A DNA stretch of 64,000 bases from Maylandia zebra (taxonomy: Eukaryota; Chordata; Actinopteri; Cichliformes; Cichlidae), in NCBI RefSeq assembly GCF_041146795.1, contig NC_135168.1, positions 37,340,370-37,404,369 of the forward strand. Reading direction: 5' to 3'. Under the pieces are notes generated by a model that was not told where the DNA came from, made no database searches, and saw only the letters and a program-made list of their open reading frames with translations. A program made the translations under genes and the position numbers. Positions within the stretch are counted from its first letter, which is position 1. Each line of letters begins with the position of its first letter. Positions 37,875 through 49,518 of the stretch are shown one piece after another.

Positions 37875-37877
<3 letters not shown>
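35538..37877 (-). mobile_element. RLE-type LINE (R4/Dong/Rex6-like), copy 1
   Basis: A 718-codon frame (37744-35588) plus upstream in-frame sequence encodes a reverse transcriptase with motif A WIDYKKAYDSM, motif B GIYQGDALSPLLF, the YMDD box in HLLYMDDIKLYA and the thumb-side YKYLGI. Next come a zinc knuckle (CRLCKDAPETIQHITAGC) and a restriction-like endonuclease (PDIVVVDKQKKTAVVIDVAV). This C-terminal endonuclease marks the R2/R4/Dong group, not APE-type LINEs. The 5' end is cut off by the TA tract at 37878. The 3' end is a compact GC-rich sequence next to another TA tract. The enzyme core looks intact, but the N-terminal part is missing. Confidence 0.85.

Positions 37878-37947
<70 letters not shown>
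37878..37947. repeat. (TA)n microsatellite between two divergent LINE copies
   Basis: About 35 TA units separate the 5' ends of LINE copy 1 (minus) and copy 2 (plus). Confidence 0.95.
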
Positions 37948-37949
<2 letters not shown>

Positions 37950-40545
37950 CGGACCTATGGATTCTTCGGATACCCAACATCCACAATGACGGCGAAACAA
38001 CTAGTAGCTCAGTGTTCCAACATTCGAAAGAAGGGACTGCTCTCACAGCTAGAGATTGTCGAGGTACAACACAAATGCTACGGCAAGGAGGAGTCAGGAC
38101 GCCAGGTCAGGGGGGAGATATCATCACCCCCACCCGAGATTGGGTACATAGCCCCAAGTGCGATAAGAGAAGGATCGTTGAGTGCGAGAGGAACTGACCT
38201 GAAAAATAGGATAATGGCCAAGCTTGAAACCTGGATCCCCCGTAGCCGGTTACCAAGATTACGTGAAGTACCCTCAGAAGGTCTGCTAGATGATGTTAAT
38301 GCAGCATTACGGACACAGTGGCAGATATCCAAGAAAGGGTCTCCAGTATGAAGAGTTGGACAGCACCAGGGCCCGACATGGTTCACGCCTACTGGCTAAA
38401 GAAGCTGACTGCACTCCACGAGCGTCTGGCAGCACAAATGAACCAGCTGCTAGTTAACGAGAGACACCCGGAATGGCTAACCGAAGGTCGGACGGTCCTG
38501 ATCCCCAAGGACCCCAAGAAGGGACCAGTCCCCTCCAACTACCGACCAATAACCTGCCTCAGTACTACATGGAAGCTCCTGTCAGGCATCATATCGGCTA
38601 AGATGAACAGGCACATGGGTCAATACATGAGCGGGACACAGAAAGGAATTGGCAAGAATACCAGAGGCGCAAAACACCAGCTACTGGTAGACAGAACAGT
38701 CAGCCGAGACTGCAAGACCAGACTGACCAACCTGTGCACTGCCTGGATTGATTACAAGAAGGCCTATGACTCAATGCCCCACAGCTGGATACTGGAATGC
38801 CTAGAATTGTACAAGATCAATGGGACCCTAAGAGCCTTCATCAGGAACTCAATGGGGATAGAGGCCAACTTCAAGCCCATAGCACAAGTCACCATCAAGT
38901 GCGGGATCTACCAAGGAGATGCTCTGTCCCCACTGCTGTTCTGCATAGGCCTGAACCCCCTCAGTGAGATCATTAACAAGACTGGCTACGGATACCGACT
39001 ACGGAACGGAGCAGTTGTCAGCCACCTCCTGTACATGGATGACATCAAGCTGTATGCCAAGAGTGAACGAGACATCGATTCACTGATCCACACTACCAGG
39101 CTATACAGCAATGACATTGGAATGTCGTTCGGACTGGAGAAGTGTAGTCGGATGGTAACAAAGAGAGGGAAGGTAGTCAGAACTGAGGGGATTGAACTAC
39201 CAGAAGGCAACATTGCAGACATAGAGGACAGTTACAAGTACCTGGGGATCCCGCAGGCAAATGGGAACCATGAAGAGGCCGCTAGAAAGGCTGCAACCAC
39301 CAAGTACCTGCAGAGGGTCAGGCAAGTCCTGAGGATTCAGCTGAATGGTAAGAACAAGATCCGGGCCATCAACACGTACGCCCTGCCCGTGATCAGGTAC
39401 CCTGCTGGGGTAATAGGCTGGCCAAAGGAGGAGATAGAAGCCACTGACATAAAGACAAGAAAGCTCCTTACCATGCATGGAGGGTTTCACCCCAAGTCCA
39501 GCACCCTGAGGCTGTACGCTAAGCGGAAGGAAGGGGGCCGAGGACTGGTGAGTGTCAGCACCACAGTCCAGGATGAGACAAGGAACATCCAAGAATACAT
39601 TGGGAAGATGGCCCCAACTGACCGAGTGCTCAGTGAATACCTCAGGCAGCAGAAACCCAAGAAAGAGGAGGGAGACGAGGAACCATCATGGAAGGACAGG
39701 CCCCTGCACGGTATGTACCACCGGCAGATAGAGGAGGTGGCTGATATCCAGAAATCCTACCAGTGGCTGGACAAAGCTGGACTGAAAGACAGCACAGAGG
39801 CACTAATCATGGCAGCACAAGAACAAGCTCTGAGCACAAGATCCATAGAGGCTGGGGTCTATCACACCAGGCAAGACCCCAGGTGCAGGCTGTGTAAAGA
39901 TGCCCCAGAGACAATCCAGCACATAACAGCAGGGTGCAAGATGCTAGCAGGCAAGGCATACATGGAACGCCATAACCAAGTGGCCGGCATAGTGTACAGG
40001 AACATCTGTGCCGAGTATAACCTGGAAGTCCCGAGATCAAAATGGGAGATGCCCCCAAGGGTGGTGGAGAATGACCGAGCTAAGATCCTGTGGGACTTCC
40101 AGATACAGACGGACAAAATGGTGGTGGCTAACCAACCGGACATAGTGGTGGTAGACGAACAGAAGAAGACGGCCGTAGTGATCGATGTAGCGGTTCCGAA
40201 TGACAGCAATATCAGGAAGAAGGAACACGAGAAGCTGGAGAAATACCAAGGGCTCAGAGAAGAGCTCGAGAGGATGTGGAGGGTGAAGGTAACGGTGGTC
40301 CCCGTGGTAATCGGAGCACTAGGTGCGGTGACTCCCAAGCTCGGCGAGTGGCTCCAGCAGATCCCGGGAATAACATCGGAGATCTCTGTCCAGAAGAGCG
40401 CAGTCCTGGGAACAGCTAAGATACTGCGCAGGACCCTCAAGCTCCCAGGCCTCTGGTAGAGGACCCGAGCTTGGAGGATAAACCGCCCGCAGGGGCGTGC
40501 TGGGTGTTTTTTTTTATTGTTTTTTTTTTTATATATATTAGATTT
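37948..40545 (+). mobile_element. RLE-type LINE (R4/Dong/Rex6-like), copy 2
   Basis: A 713-codon frame (38318-40459) is about 98-99% identical to copy 1, with the same reverse transcriptase, zinc knuckle and endonuclease motifs. It lacks about six codons near the middle of the reverse transcriptase (copy 1 MWRTTL) and differs at scattered residues. It extends further 5': a frame from 37986 (MTAKQLVAQCSNIRKKG) holds part of the N-terminal domain. A deletion shifts frame between ...NAALRT and VADIQER, removing the segment copy 1 retains before that point. The 3' end has the same GC-rich terminus (AAACCGCCCGCAGGGGCGTG) followed by T-rich sequence and a short TA tract. Confidence 0.85.
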
Positions 40546-40554
40546 TCTGTTGCC

Positions 40555-40745
40555 TTCCTATCAGCTCAAAGCAGTTTGGCCATTCTCCTTTAATCTCCGC
40601 TATTAACGAGGCTTTTTCATGCAGAGAACTTTCGCCTCTGGATATTTTTCTTTTTCAGACTGCTCCCTGTTAGCGTTAAAGGTGTCTGTGTAGGAAAATG
40701 CCACTAAATCAGCACTTTCTGAAATACTCAGACCAGCCTATCAGG
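40555..40745 (-). mobile_element. Fragment of a Tc1-like transposase N-terminus
   Basis: The minus strand reads in the pattern of the widespread fish helix-turn-helix segment that begins GLSISE. The plus strand shows CTGAAATACTCAGACCAGCC. Heavily mutated and short. Confidence 0.5.
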
Positions 40746-40784
40746 CGATCGTGGCTCAAGAGTTGGCAATTCGTCTTGTGATGG

Positions 40785-40975
40785 CCTACTGGTGATGGCC
40801 AGAGGGGCCGATGGCGCAATATGGCAGCCTCGCTTCTGTCAGTCTGCCCCAGGGAAGCTGTGGCTACAACTGTAGCTTGCCTTCACCAGTACGTGAGAGT
40901 GAATGAATTGTAAAGCGCTTTGAAGGTCTCGAAAAGCGCTATATAAATGCAATCCATTATTATTATTATTATAAC
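40785..40975 (+). repeat. L2/Maui-like LINE 3' end or derived SINE
   Basis: The words GTCAGTCTGCCCCAGGGAAG, TGTGGCTACAACTGTAGCTT and GCGCTATATAAATGC, followed by (ATT)n, form a very common teleost 3' tail. The 5' part is lost. Confidence 0.65.
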
Positions 40976-42600
40976 TGTACTGGTGTACCTAATGAACTGG
41001 CTGGTGAGTATATGCTGACAACAGGAAATCCGGTGATGTTCTTTACTGTCACTGATATCCCTGTGGCCCAAGGACTTTGAGAAGATGTATAACAAACACA
41101 ACTGACAAGTGAAGTGCTGTGAATACTGTTCAGATGCACTGCAGGCCATGGCGATGTGACAGCTGTGAAAGAATTTCACAGTAACTGTTCCTGGTAAGTT
41201 CCTGGTAACAAATTTACTCATTTAGTAGTGTCTTTGTTCTTTGTGAGTCTGCATTCTTTTTCTAAACAAAAAGATGCTTTGCTCAATGAATGTTTGAGAT
41301 AATGATAGAGGAGATGACATGAGTATGTACACTCCTTCCTTGACAAGTGTTTCCTCGTAGATGCAAAGATGAGACACAGTATCCGAAAGATTATTTGACG
41401 TGAATAAAAACAACACTTTACTTCAACAAAAACAAGGGTCTAAATTTCCTTTAGAGGAAGACTGTGGGACTGCACAATGCACCTTTGTGTTCTTTTAAAG
41501 AGCACAAAGCCAAATATTACATAAATAACTTTTTGATTAAATTAAGAAATTACATGGCGTTTACTGATAATAGGTAAAAGCTATTTTCAGTCACCTACAT
41601 TTAAATTGTTATTCAGCCTTCATTAAGCAACAGGTGAGGAAAATGTAAGTAACGGAGGCTCTTCAACTATACCCGCAAGGAAGTTCGCACAATACAGTGA
41701 AGAAAAGAAGAATTGTGTTGTATAACGAGGTGTGACAGAGGTGTGGTATGCAATCTTCAGCACGCGCATACCTTCAAGGGAATTTCTGAAAGCTGAGCTT
41801 CCACAAAAGACAAGAAAAGTGTACAATGACTGCATGCATGAAGGCATCGCTTACATAACGTGCATCCGAAAATGACTCGATGCCTTTGTTCTCAGCTTAA
41901 ACTCTAGTGAACCTACAGTAAAAGTATAACACACTTCATTAATAAAATAGTGAAGAAAAAAATTTTAAGAAAAAAATAGATTTAAAATGCTTTTCTTTGG
42001 ATTGCTTGGATTTGTGGTGTTAATCACATTTTCTTTGGCGTATTTCGACTTTTAAAACAATCTTTCTTTTATTTTCTTTGCATCTTTAACAAAGATATTG
42101 ACCCTTTATTTGGACAGTGTTGCGTTTCCAACCTGTCATTAAGGTTGGTTTAATGAATTTGTCTTTTCTGGCCTTACATTGTATACAATTATATTATTAT
42201 AATATATAATTTTATACATAATTATATTATATTATGTTTGTGTGGATAGTATACCTTTTTTTTTTTACAGACAAAAAATACATATATCAATCACCTGGAT
42301 CACCTGTTGAAAAAGAAAAAAGAGAAAACAAGCAGGAAAAAAAGAGCAATATAATAAACAACATCATCGCGATGATCTATGTGAATATAACAGTAAATAC
42401 TAAATATTAAACATTATTGTGCAGCACAGGATCAACAGCGCACAGCGTGCTTTGAGGTAGGAGCCAAAAAGAGTGTAGTTTGTGTCTGTGAGCACCCGTG
42501 TGTACACCTGTGAGCATGAACGCGCTTGTACAGTATTTAAAAGGTTCCTTCATATAACGATCTGCTAGAGGGTGTGGGGGGGGGGGGCATAGCCCCATCC
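40976..42600. other. AT-rich intergenic sequence with Tc1 and 33-kb repeat pieces
   Basis: 41100-41175 repeats 34760-34840. 41310-41440 resembles the 33325/34080 direct repeat. The remainder to 42540 is AT-rich and unrecognised. A (G)10 tract lies near 42578. Confidence 0.4.
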
Positions 42601-42884
42601 TACAGGGCATGAAGCAGGTATGGAGGAGATCCAGGCTCCAGACATCCAGAGACCCTCAGAGCACAAGAGACCAAGGAAGACCAACGGAGGGGCAGCCGCG
42701 CCACTATACCGAAAAGAGCTGAGGAGAGCCCCAGATGAGGGGTCACTCAGCAGCCGCAGAGCAGAAGCCAGGGGTGGGCTTTCAGATGTTGTTACATCCT
42801 TAAAAAATAAGAAAGAAAATCCAGCAATGACCTCTAACCTCGGAAAAACCAGGCAAGTTGGAGATCTTTGTCAGTGATCCACAA

Positions 42885-43260
42885 CACACTGCAGTAAAAA
42901 CATACCTGAACAGAACACAGACCACATAACTATTAGTCATAGACTGGCCTCCCCAGTGCCCAGACCCCAGTATTATTGAAGAAGTGTGGGATCATCTTGA
43001 CAGAGAAGGGACAAAAAGACTGCCAACATCCAGAGAAGAGCTTTGAATGTCCTTCAAGAAGCCCAGAGAACTATTCCTAAAGACAACATGAAGATAGCAA
43101 GAAACAAGAGAGCCTGCCTGAGTGAGTTCAGGCTTTGCTGAACAATAAAGATGTTCAAAGCAAATGTTGACTTTCAAGCTTGTTAGAATTTTACAAATTA
43201 TATTTTTGGCTTACATACTACATTTCCATTTATTTTTCAATAAATTGCTGCACCTGCTGA
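42885..43260 (+). mobile_element. 3' part of a Tc1-like transposon
   Basis: The C-terminal transposase region (GACTGGCCTCCCCAGTGCCC, AGTATTATTGAAGAAGTGTG) is followed by the 3' untranslated side with AATAAAGATG. The DDE region upstream is missing. The adjoining block 42600-42875 is an unclassified dispersed repeat. Confidence 0.65.
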
Positions 43261-43339
43261 AAAGAAAAAAGAAAAATAAATGAAGGCTAGTTCATGACAC
43301 AGTAGTACAAACACAAACATGTTTAAAATTGAAACAGTC

Positions 43340-43990
43340 CGACTGGGGTCTGGAATGTGGGGCCTCCCTGCTGCTGTGGCGTCGGGGCGGTCTGCTTCTT
43401 TCCACCCCAGGGAAGAGCGTAACACTACCTGGGTCTGGGTGCAGTTTCCCCTTCCAGGGGCAAGGGTACCTAGACCTGGGGTATAGAGTACGCTTGGGGA
43501 GTGTGATTCTGTGTACAGTGTCTGTTTATGTCTGTCTCCACGTTGGGTGAGTGTTGAGTAATTGCATATGAGAGCATGAGGGTGGGAATGGATGTTTGTA
43601 TCTGTGTGTGCCTGTTTTTCTGTGTCTATATGTCAGGTCGGGTATCAGAGGCCACCTCTCTGGGGACATTTCAGGCCCTCCAAGGTATGGAGGCCTATCT
43701 ACCCCCCCCCCCCCCCCCCCCCCCACTCCCCCTGCCAGTAGCAGACGCCCTCAGACATCGGTGCATTGGTGGTCCTTGGTGTCCGGGGATGGGCGTCCAG
43801 GTACCCACCGGCTCACTCCTGGTGGCTGCTTGTCGGGGCTTGGAGCCTGGGGCTCACTCAGGCAACTTCGGGGGTGGGGTACCCTCAGCCTCTCGGCCTG
43901 GGGCTCGGTCACTCTGGCACAGCTGGCTGCCGGTGGAGCTCACGGGCACGTCACTGCAGCCCACCCCACCCACGTCATTGCAGCCCACCA
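43340..43990. repeat. GC-rich dispersed repeat with poly-C tract
   Basis: A sharp rise in GC content with a C(23) run at 43702-43724. The two overlapping long frames on the plus strand are proline/glycine-rich artefacts of this composition. It looks like a dispersed genomic repeat, class unknown. Confidence 0.45.
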
Positions 43991-44009
43991 ACATCTGAAA
44001 GAAAAACAT

Positions 44010-44150
44010 TGGAAGACCTTCAGACAGCCTGGAGAACTAAAAACTGGTCACTTAGAACCGCTTTAAAAACTGTGGCCGGAAAGCCTTGCTCATTGGAAGC
44101 AAAATAGAAGGAAATGAAGGGTGGCTCAAGACTTTTGCAAAGTGTTCATT
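44010..44150 (+). mobile_element. Terminal fragment of a Tc1-like transposon
   Basis: Ends with GGTGGCTCAAGACTTTTGCA, the right-terminus type of the family whose left terminus appears at 12480. It lies about 600 bases beyond the end of fusion gene B. Confidence 0.6.
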
Positions 44151-44791
44151 TATATTCATGACTATTTCTGAAGTAAAACTTGGTGCATATCGGTTCAGTC
44201 TCTGCTTCAGTAAAGGATCTTTCTAAAAATCTGTTTGTTTTCTCTTAATGCTGAATAATAAAATGCTTTAAATATATATATAATAATATGTGACTATGGA
44301 ATATTAACAACAGCATGAAGACAACATCAGTTTATGTATTTATTTATTTCAGCATAATTAATTAAACATAAAGAACTTAAATACATATACATACCCAAGA
44401 AAATAATATAGTTTAAATACATATATACAGGTTTAAAATTATTAGGCAAACAACAATTTAACATATATGTGTGTTACTATAACTGTAGTTATCATAAAAA
44501 TAATTTTTATAGAGGCACATCCGAGACATGTTATCTTCATGAAGCTGTAGTATCACAGCAGATTCTTCATCCGCATACAATTTCAAGATAAAGTTCCTAC
44601 TACAGCTAATAGATGGTACAGATGGAGTTTTTATTGTAACATATACCCATACATCCACAATTACAATAAAAAAAGCTTGAATAAGAGCATTGAGAGTATT
44701 GAAAAGAAAGAGACAGAATGACAGATAAAGCTGCTGATCCTGAAGGCAACCATTCAAGCATGTGCTCCCTTAAAGAAAAGAATCGTAACAA

Positions 44792-47700
44792 TCACAACAT
44801 TGTGCTTTTTATTCGCTCAAAGATCTGGAAAACTTTAACTGCAGGGACACAGCCTTCTCTCACAATGGTGATGGTGCCTGCAGAAAGAGTGAGATAAGTT
44901 AGATGGTGCTTCATAAAACACCCAAATTTGAATTTTATGTGACTTCTTTTGTGTTCACCTTCATCAATCTTCAAGCAGTTAACCACAGTGGAAGCAACAA
45001 CTTCATTAGAGTCTCCATCACAGAGAACTCCTTGGATCTTGTGTCCGAGTCGACTGTGCCAGAAAAGGGAGGGTAAATGAGCGGTCAGCAATCATCTATT
45101 ACTAATACTCCACATCGTAAAATAAATAATTTGTCACTTTTCTACAGAAACATTTGCTGTAAGGGGGTTACACATACTGTCACAGGTTAGATCAGTCTAC
45201 TACTTTGTAAGCTGTTTGCAAGCTCTTACTCAATGACCATGCTGTGGTGGGTGCTGTCTGCCTCTCCACTTGGATTGGCTGAGGTGATAGCAAGCGGTCC
45301 AGTAATATTACACAAGTGGCCGGTAACTGTGTGGTCAGGGACACGAATCATGATGCTGTCCCGAGTCCCAACACGGTCATAAGCTGGTCCCACTCCTACA
45401 CAGACAGATTGAGCTGAGGTGAGTGCTGATAAATGACACAGATTCCAGTAACACCATATTTACGCTGCACTACAAAGTTTACCGAGTTGGAACAGCCAGT
45501 CTCCTTTCTTGACAATGCAGCTGATGCCTCCGGGATACACATTCCTCATAAACTCCCAGAGCAGAGGACTGAAAGGAGGCTTGGCTGCCACCAGCTGTTC
45601 CACGCTAGAAATGCAAACACATATGGGCTTCTCGGCTGGTCTGTCCTGGAACAGGTTATAGATTGCAGATTAATAAGCTTTATACATCACAGACACGTGA
45701 ATATTGAATTAATTTGCCAATCTTTTAATGACTCTTACTTTAATATTGTATATTTTTTCAATGGCCTGAGGATTTTTGCAGGATGCAGCTAAGGCGTACA
45801 CGGTGTCTGTCGGAATGCCGCATACTCCTCCTTCCTCCAGAATTCCAGCGATCTTCAAGAGACCGCTGGTTAGTCGTGAGCTGGCTATCGGACATGGCAG
45901 CTCTGGCGATGTTTCCTGCTTCTTTACCTCCTAAGACAGGACACAGTGGAAAGGGCATGTTTAAAAAAACTGACTTTGAGAAGGAGCACAAAGTCAGTTT
46001 CATCTCTGCTTACCTTTAGTAAGGGAGGACCCATAGGTATGAGTCTCTCTGAGAAGATGCCGCTCACCAGTGTTGCCAGAATGCCATATACACAAATTAT
46101 TGCCACCAGTGCAAGCATAGCAACTGTAAAAAAGAAAAAAGAAAAAAGAAAAGCCAGTTTTAGAAATAATCAGCTTGAGAGTCTCTATAACATTATTAAT
46201 CATTTTTAATCAAAAGTGAATCCTATGTTTAAAAATGAGGCTTTATCAATACTTACTTTCCAGCCTATATGGCAGTCGCTGGAGGGTGGAGAGCAGGAAA
46301 CAGACAAGAGCAACTTCCATCACAGTCGTCAGAAGCAGCAAAACCAGGTTCTTATAGGCAGCTAACACACACAGACACGTAAAAAAAATCCTTCTTGAAA
46401 CAAATAATCCAATCAACAAATCTTCTATTGAGACTAACAGGGAATTTTAATCTTACCAATCAACATGAGGAAACCATTAATGACCAGGAGGGCAATGGCT
46501 CCTGCTGTGAAAGCATAAGCTGCCCCTGTGGAGAGCTGAAGCAGGGTACCTAGAAAAAAAAAAAACTTGGGTTAAGAATCTTTTCTAAATCAGAAAGAGA
46601 AATGTCCACACTAGTGTTTGTACTGGCATACCTGCGAATCGAAACCAGGTCCATGTCGCCCATACTCCCACATAGATGGACGAGATGACTGACCCAAACC
46701 GACCACCACCTGTGACTTGCAACCTGCTGACGTAAGCCTGGATGATCGCTCCAGAGATCAGGACCCAAGGGATGGTCAGATGAAGGAACGTGGGATTCAT
46801 ACTGGACAACTTAGAATGAATAGCTGACAGAGCTGCGACCCCATTTAAAAAGTAAAACAGAACATCGGAGGTCTGGTCAGTGTGGGGCACCATCTCGCTG
46901 CCTACTTGTTGGGACTTGCCCCACTTCAAAGCCTTCTTCATATTTGCAGTGGAGACCGGCTGCTTCCCTACAGGGATTAGTAACTTTTCTGCTATACTGT
47001 TGATGAGACGTGCAAAGGTGCCATAGATGGAGACTGCGGTAAACAGAGCACAAGCTACACCAAAGAAGATGTAGTAACCCTCAAGTGGAATCTGGGGTAC
47101 TGTTGAAACTGTGACTAGGACAAAAAGCATGTTGTGGATCAGTTCTAGGATGTCCATATTCAGACTTCCCACACACAGAATCAAGCCTGCCACCACAAAG
47201 AACCAGTTTCCCACCATTGCTTCTCTAGCAGAGCCTACTTCGCTCTTATTTCCGATCAGAGTAGACGCCACAAACTCACTCCAAGCCTTAATCAGCCAAT
47301 ATGTGGCATGAAATCCAAACTTTGTAGTGTGGTAGCAGTCTTGGCGCAGATGGGCATAGTAGCTAGAGAACAATTGGGCGAATGAGATGATTGAGACCCA
47401 GGCAGCTCCTAAACCAAATGACTTCATGTACCCGAAGCTGTAGAAAGCAAAGATGAAAGGAGCTACAGAGTCACAGAAGAAACCCAACGCCATGGGTTCA
47501 GCATATTTGGTGTTTTTCTTCTTCTCTTGGCCAATGCTCTGGGCACTTGCTGAGTTTCCGATTCCTAAGAGAAGAACATTAAAGAGGGGGGTCCCAAAGC
47601 CTTTGAGGGCTAGACGTTGGGTCAAACCTTTGAGGAGCAGTACAGCTGAACCGTAGATGGCAAAGATCAAAATGAGCAACTCCAGGACCCCGGATACTAT

Positions 47701-48369
47701 GAGAGCCCAGGAGCTTGCTACTATACCCACTGCTTCAAAGATTAAAGTGGCAGTGATGGCCCCAAAAACAAAAGGCATGATGTAGTTGACTGTGGCAGAG
47801 CAAAATGCCAGGAGAAAGGACAGTAAAATGTAGGGGATCAGACCCGCAATGGCTGACTCTTTTATGGACAGGAAGAAATAGCCACCTGGTATCTCTGCGG
47901 AGCCATTCAGAGATATGTTGGTCATGAGGTCAGTGGACAGAGATAAATTGCTTGTCTGATTTGTTGTTTGATTGTCAGAGACACCAGAGTAGATTCGGGT
48001 CGCCCCATAACTAGCCCAAAGAGCAGCATAGCCAATAAAGGCAGTGCCACTCAGGTGATCGTATTTTCTAAAGGAAAGTAGCCCGGCAATAAGTTGGCAT
48101 ATACCTCCAATCAGGATGAGATGAACACCTGTTAAATAAAATAAAAATGACTTAGCTAACTCTTCTTTTTTTCTTTTTTACATTATTATAGCTGATTGTC
48201 AAAAATATGTACCTGCAAGTATGTTCTCCACCCCATATGCTTCTTTGCCAGTGTGGGCTGTATTGAAATTCTGCAGAAGTACAAGGAATGCACTGATCCC
48301 ATTGGCTAGCATGCCCAGTACTCCTGGTTCCCCATAGAAACTGGCAGGAAACCCTTCTAGTGTTGCCAT
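44792..48369 (-). CDS. Fusion gene B: triple SatP/AceTr-like membrane protein with C-terminal YrdC/Sua5 domain
   Basis: In transcript order the exons are 48369-48213, 48128-46632, 46549-46457, 46361-46257, 46123-46014, 45930-45739, 45645-45483, 45395-45230, 45053-44959 and 44877-44792, in phase, 887 residues. The first module is the clearest match to SatP/YaaH: GEPGVLGMLANGISAF (compare NPAPLGL), then LIAGLLSFRKYDHLSGTAF. Further modules follow at ~190-400 and ~455-650, about 18 helices in all. A loop near residues 100-135 has several N-glycosylation sequons (NQT, NQT, NLS, NIS). The YrdC domain starts near 676: GGVCGIPTDTVYALAAS, KDRPAEKP (canonical KxR kept), IMIRVPD, AITSANPSGEAD and ASTVVNC. 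The catalytic blocks are thus better kept than in gene A. It has an untranslated first exon ending at 49089 and is divergent to acod1. A minus-strand poly(A) signal is at 44629-44634. The transported substrate is not known; itaconate is an inference from context. Confidence 0.85.
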
Positions 48370-49088
48370 GATATTTTTGCTGTCAATCTACAGATGTGCA
48401 ATGAAGCAAATGAGGCAAACAATGCAAATCATTCAAAATACATTTCAGAATCTGTCTTAATCTTCTTTTTATCTGGCTAATGTAATGTAGTGTTAAAACA
48501 ACTTAAACATTGTGGAAAAACACATAAATGAATAAAAATTCTAAATAATTATTAATAGTGAGTCATTTTCACATTTATAATTTATAAAAATAGAAAGAAA
48601 AGTAAATTATAATGATTAGAAATATTCCAAAAATACACTACAAAGCATACTGAATCACACAACTTCACTTACATCTTGTTAATTAACTATAGTTAGGCTA
48701 AAACAATATGTAACTCACTAAACATTTAAGGCTGAGGGACTGTCATTACAAGCTCTCCTAAAGGCAGCAGAGACACACAGAGAACTCGTATTTAACTTTC
48801 CTGCTCCAGTAACTGGAAAATTGTCACTGAGCACTAACGGGGAATTTTATTCATATCTAATGAAAAACATTTACTGAATATTTAACAGAAAACATGGATC
48901 TGTTAGATCAATTAGATAGTGTGATTTTGCTCATATTTAACTTTAAATGGTTACATATTCTTAACCAAGTAAAGCTATTTAGCTCATGTAAAAACGTCAT
49001 CTTAATCAGTACAGCTTTTTAAGTTGTAGCTGGGTTACATGCTCCTCTAAATAATAAAGTAATAAAGAAAGTGAAAATAAAGTCATAC

Positions 49089-49418
49089 CTGGCAGAGAAT
49101 CTTAGAAAGATGAACAGGCAAACTCTTCTGAAGCAGGAATGACAGTTTGACATAAATAAGGCTTTGCTACATGTAGGAGGAGTTGCTGTAATTTCCCCTG
49201 TCCCAAAGCCCTTAGATGTGACATCACCTTTGCACTGTGACAGTAAAGTAAACCTTTCCTCCTCCTCCTGCTGTGACGATGGTGACGTTGAAGACGTTGC
49301 CCACAGTGGAAATTCCTTTTTTTAATGATAAGTCTTTGTTATGGATATGCCCTTCCCTGTTCCTTTGAGTCAGGTATAAGATTAGACTATATAAGGCAGG
49401 TATCGTCTCACACTTAGA
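49089..49418. promoter_or_regulatory. Bidirectional promoter of fusion gene B and acod1
   Basis: The gene B 5' exon (GT donor after 49089 on the minus strand) and the acod1 start region lie about 250 bases apart. The acod1 side has TATATAAG at 49388-49395. Between them are a kB-like TGGAAATTCC at 49317-49326, a CRE/AP-1-like TGACATCA at 49219-49226 and a TGACGT at 49283-49288. The gene B side has no clear TATA box. Transcription starts are estimated, not observed. Confidence 0.5.
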
Positions 49419-49518
49419 AGCATCAGCATCCCTGACAAAGTGCTGCTGGTAAAACTGCTGCATTGAGAAGAAAGAGAAAGAAGGACAGTCAACTTGACAG
49501 AAACACCAGACTGGAACC

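Noticed and set aside
43576-44107. Overlapping Pro/Gly-rich frames of 140, 156 and 113 codons
   Set aside because: They cross a poly-C tract and a GC-rich repeat; no splice sites or domain support.
45758-46019. Several 78-119 codon plus-strand frames over fusion gene B
   Set aside because: They are antisense to phase-consistent exons with YrdC motifs.
48838-48850. GGGGAATTTT as a kB site upstream of fusion gene B
   Set aside because: Poor match at the 3' half and located inside the first intron, not in the promoter.
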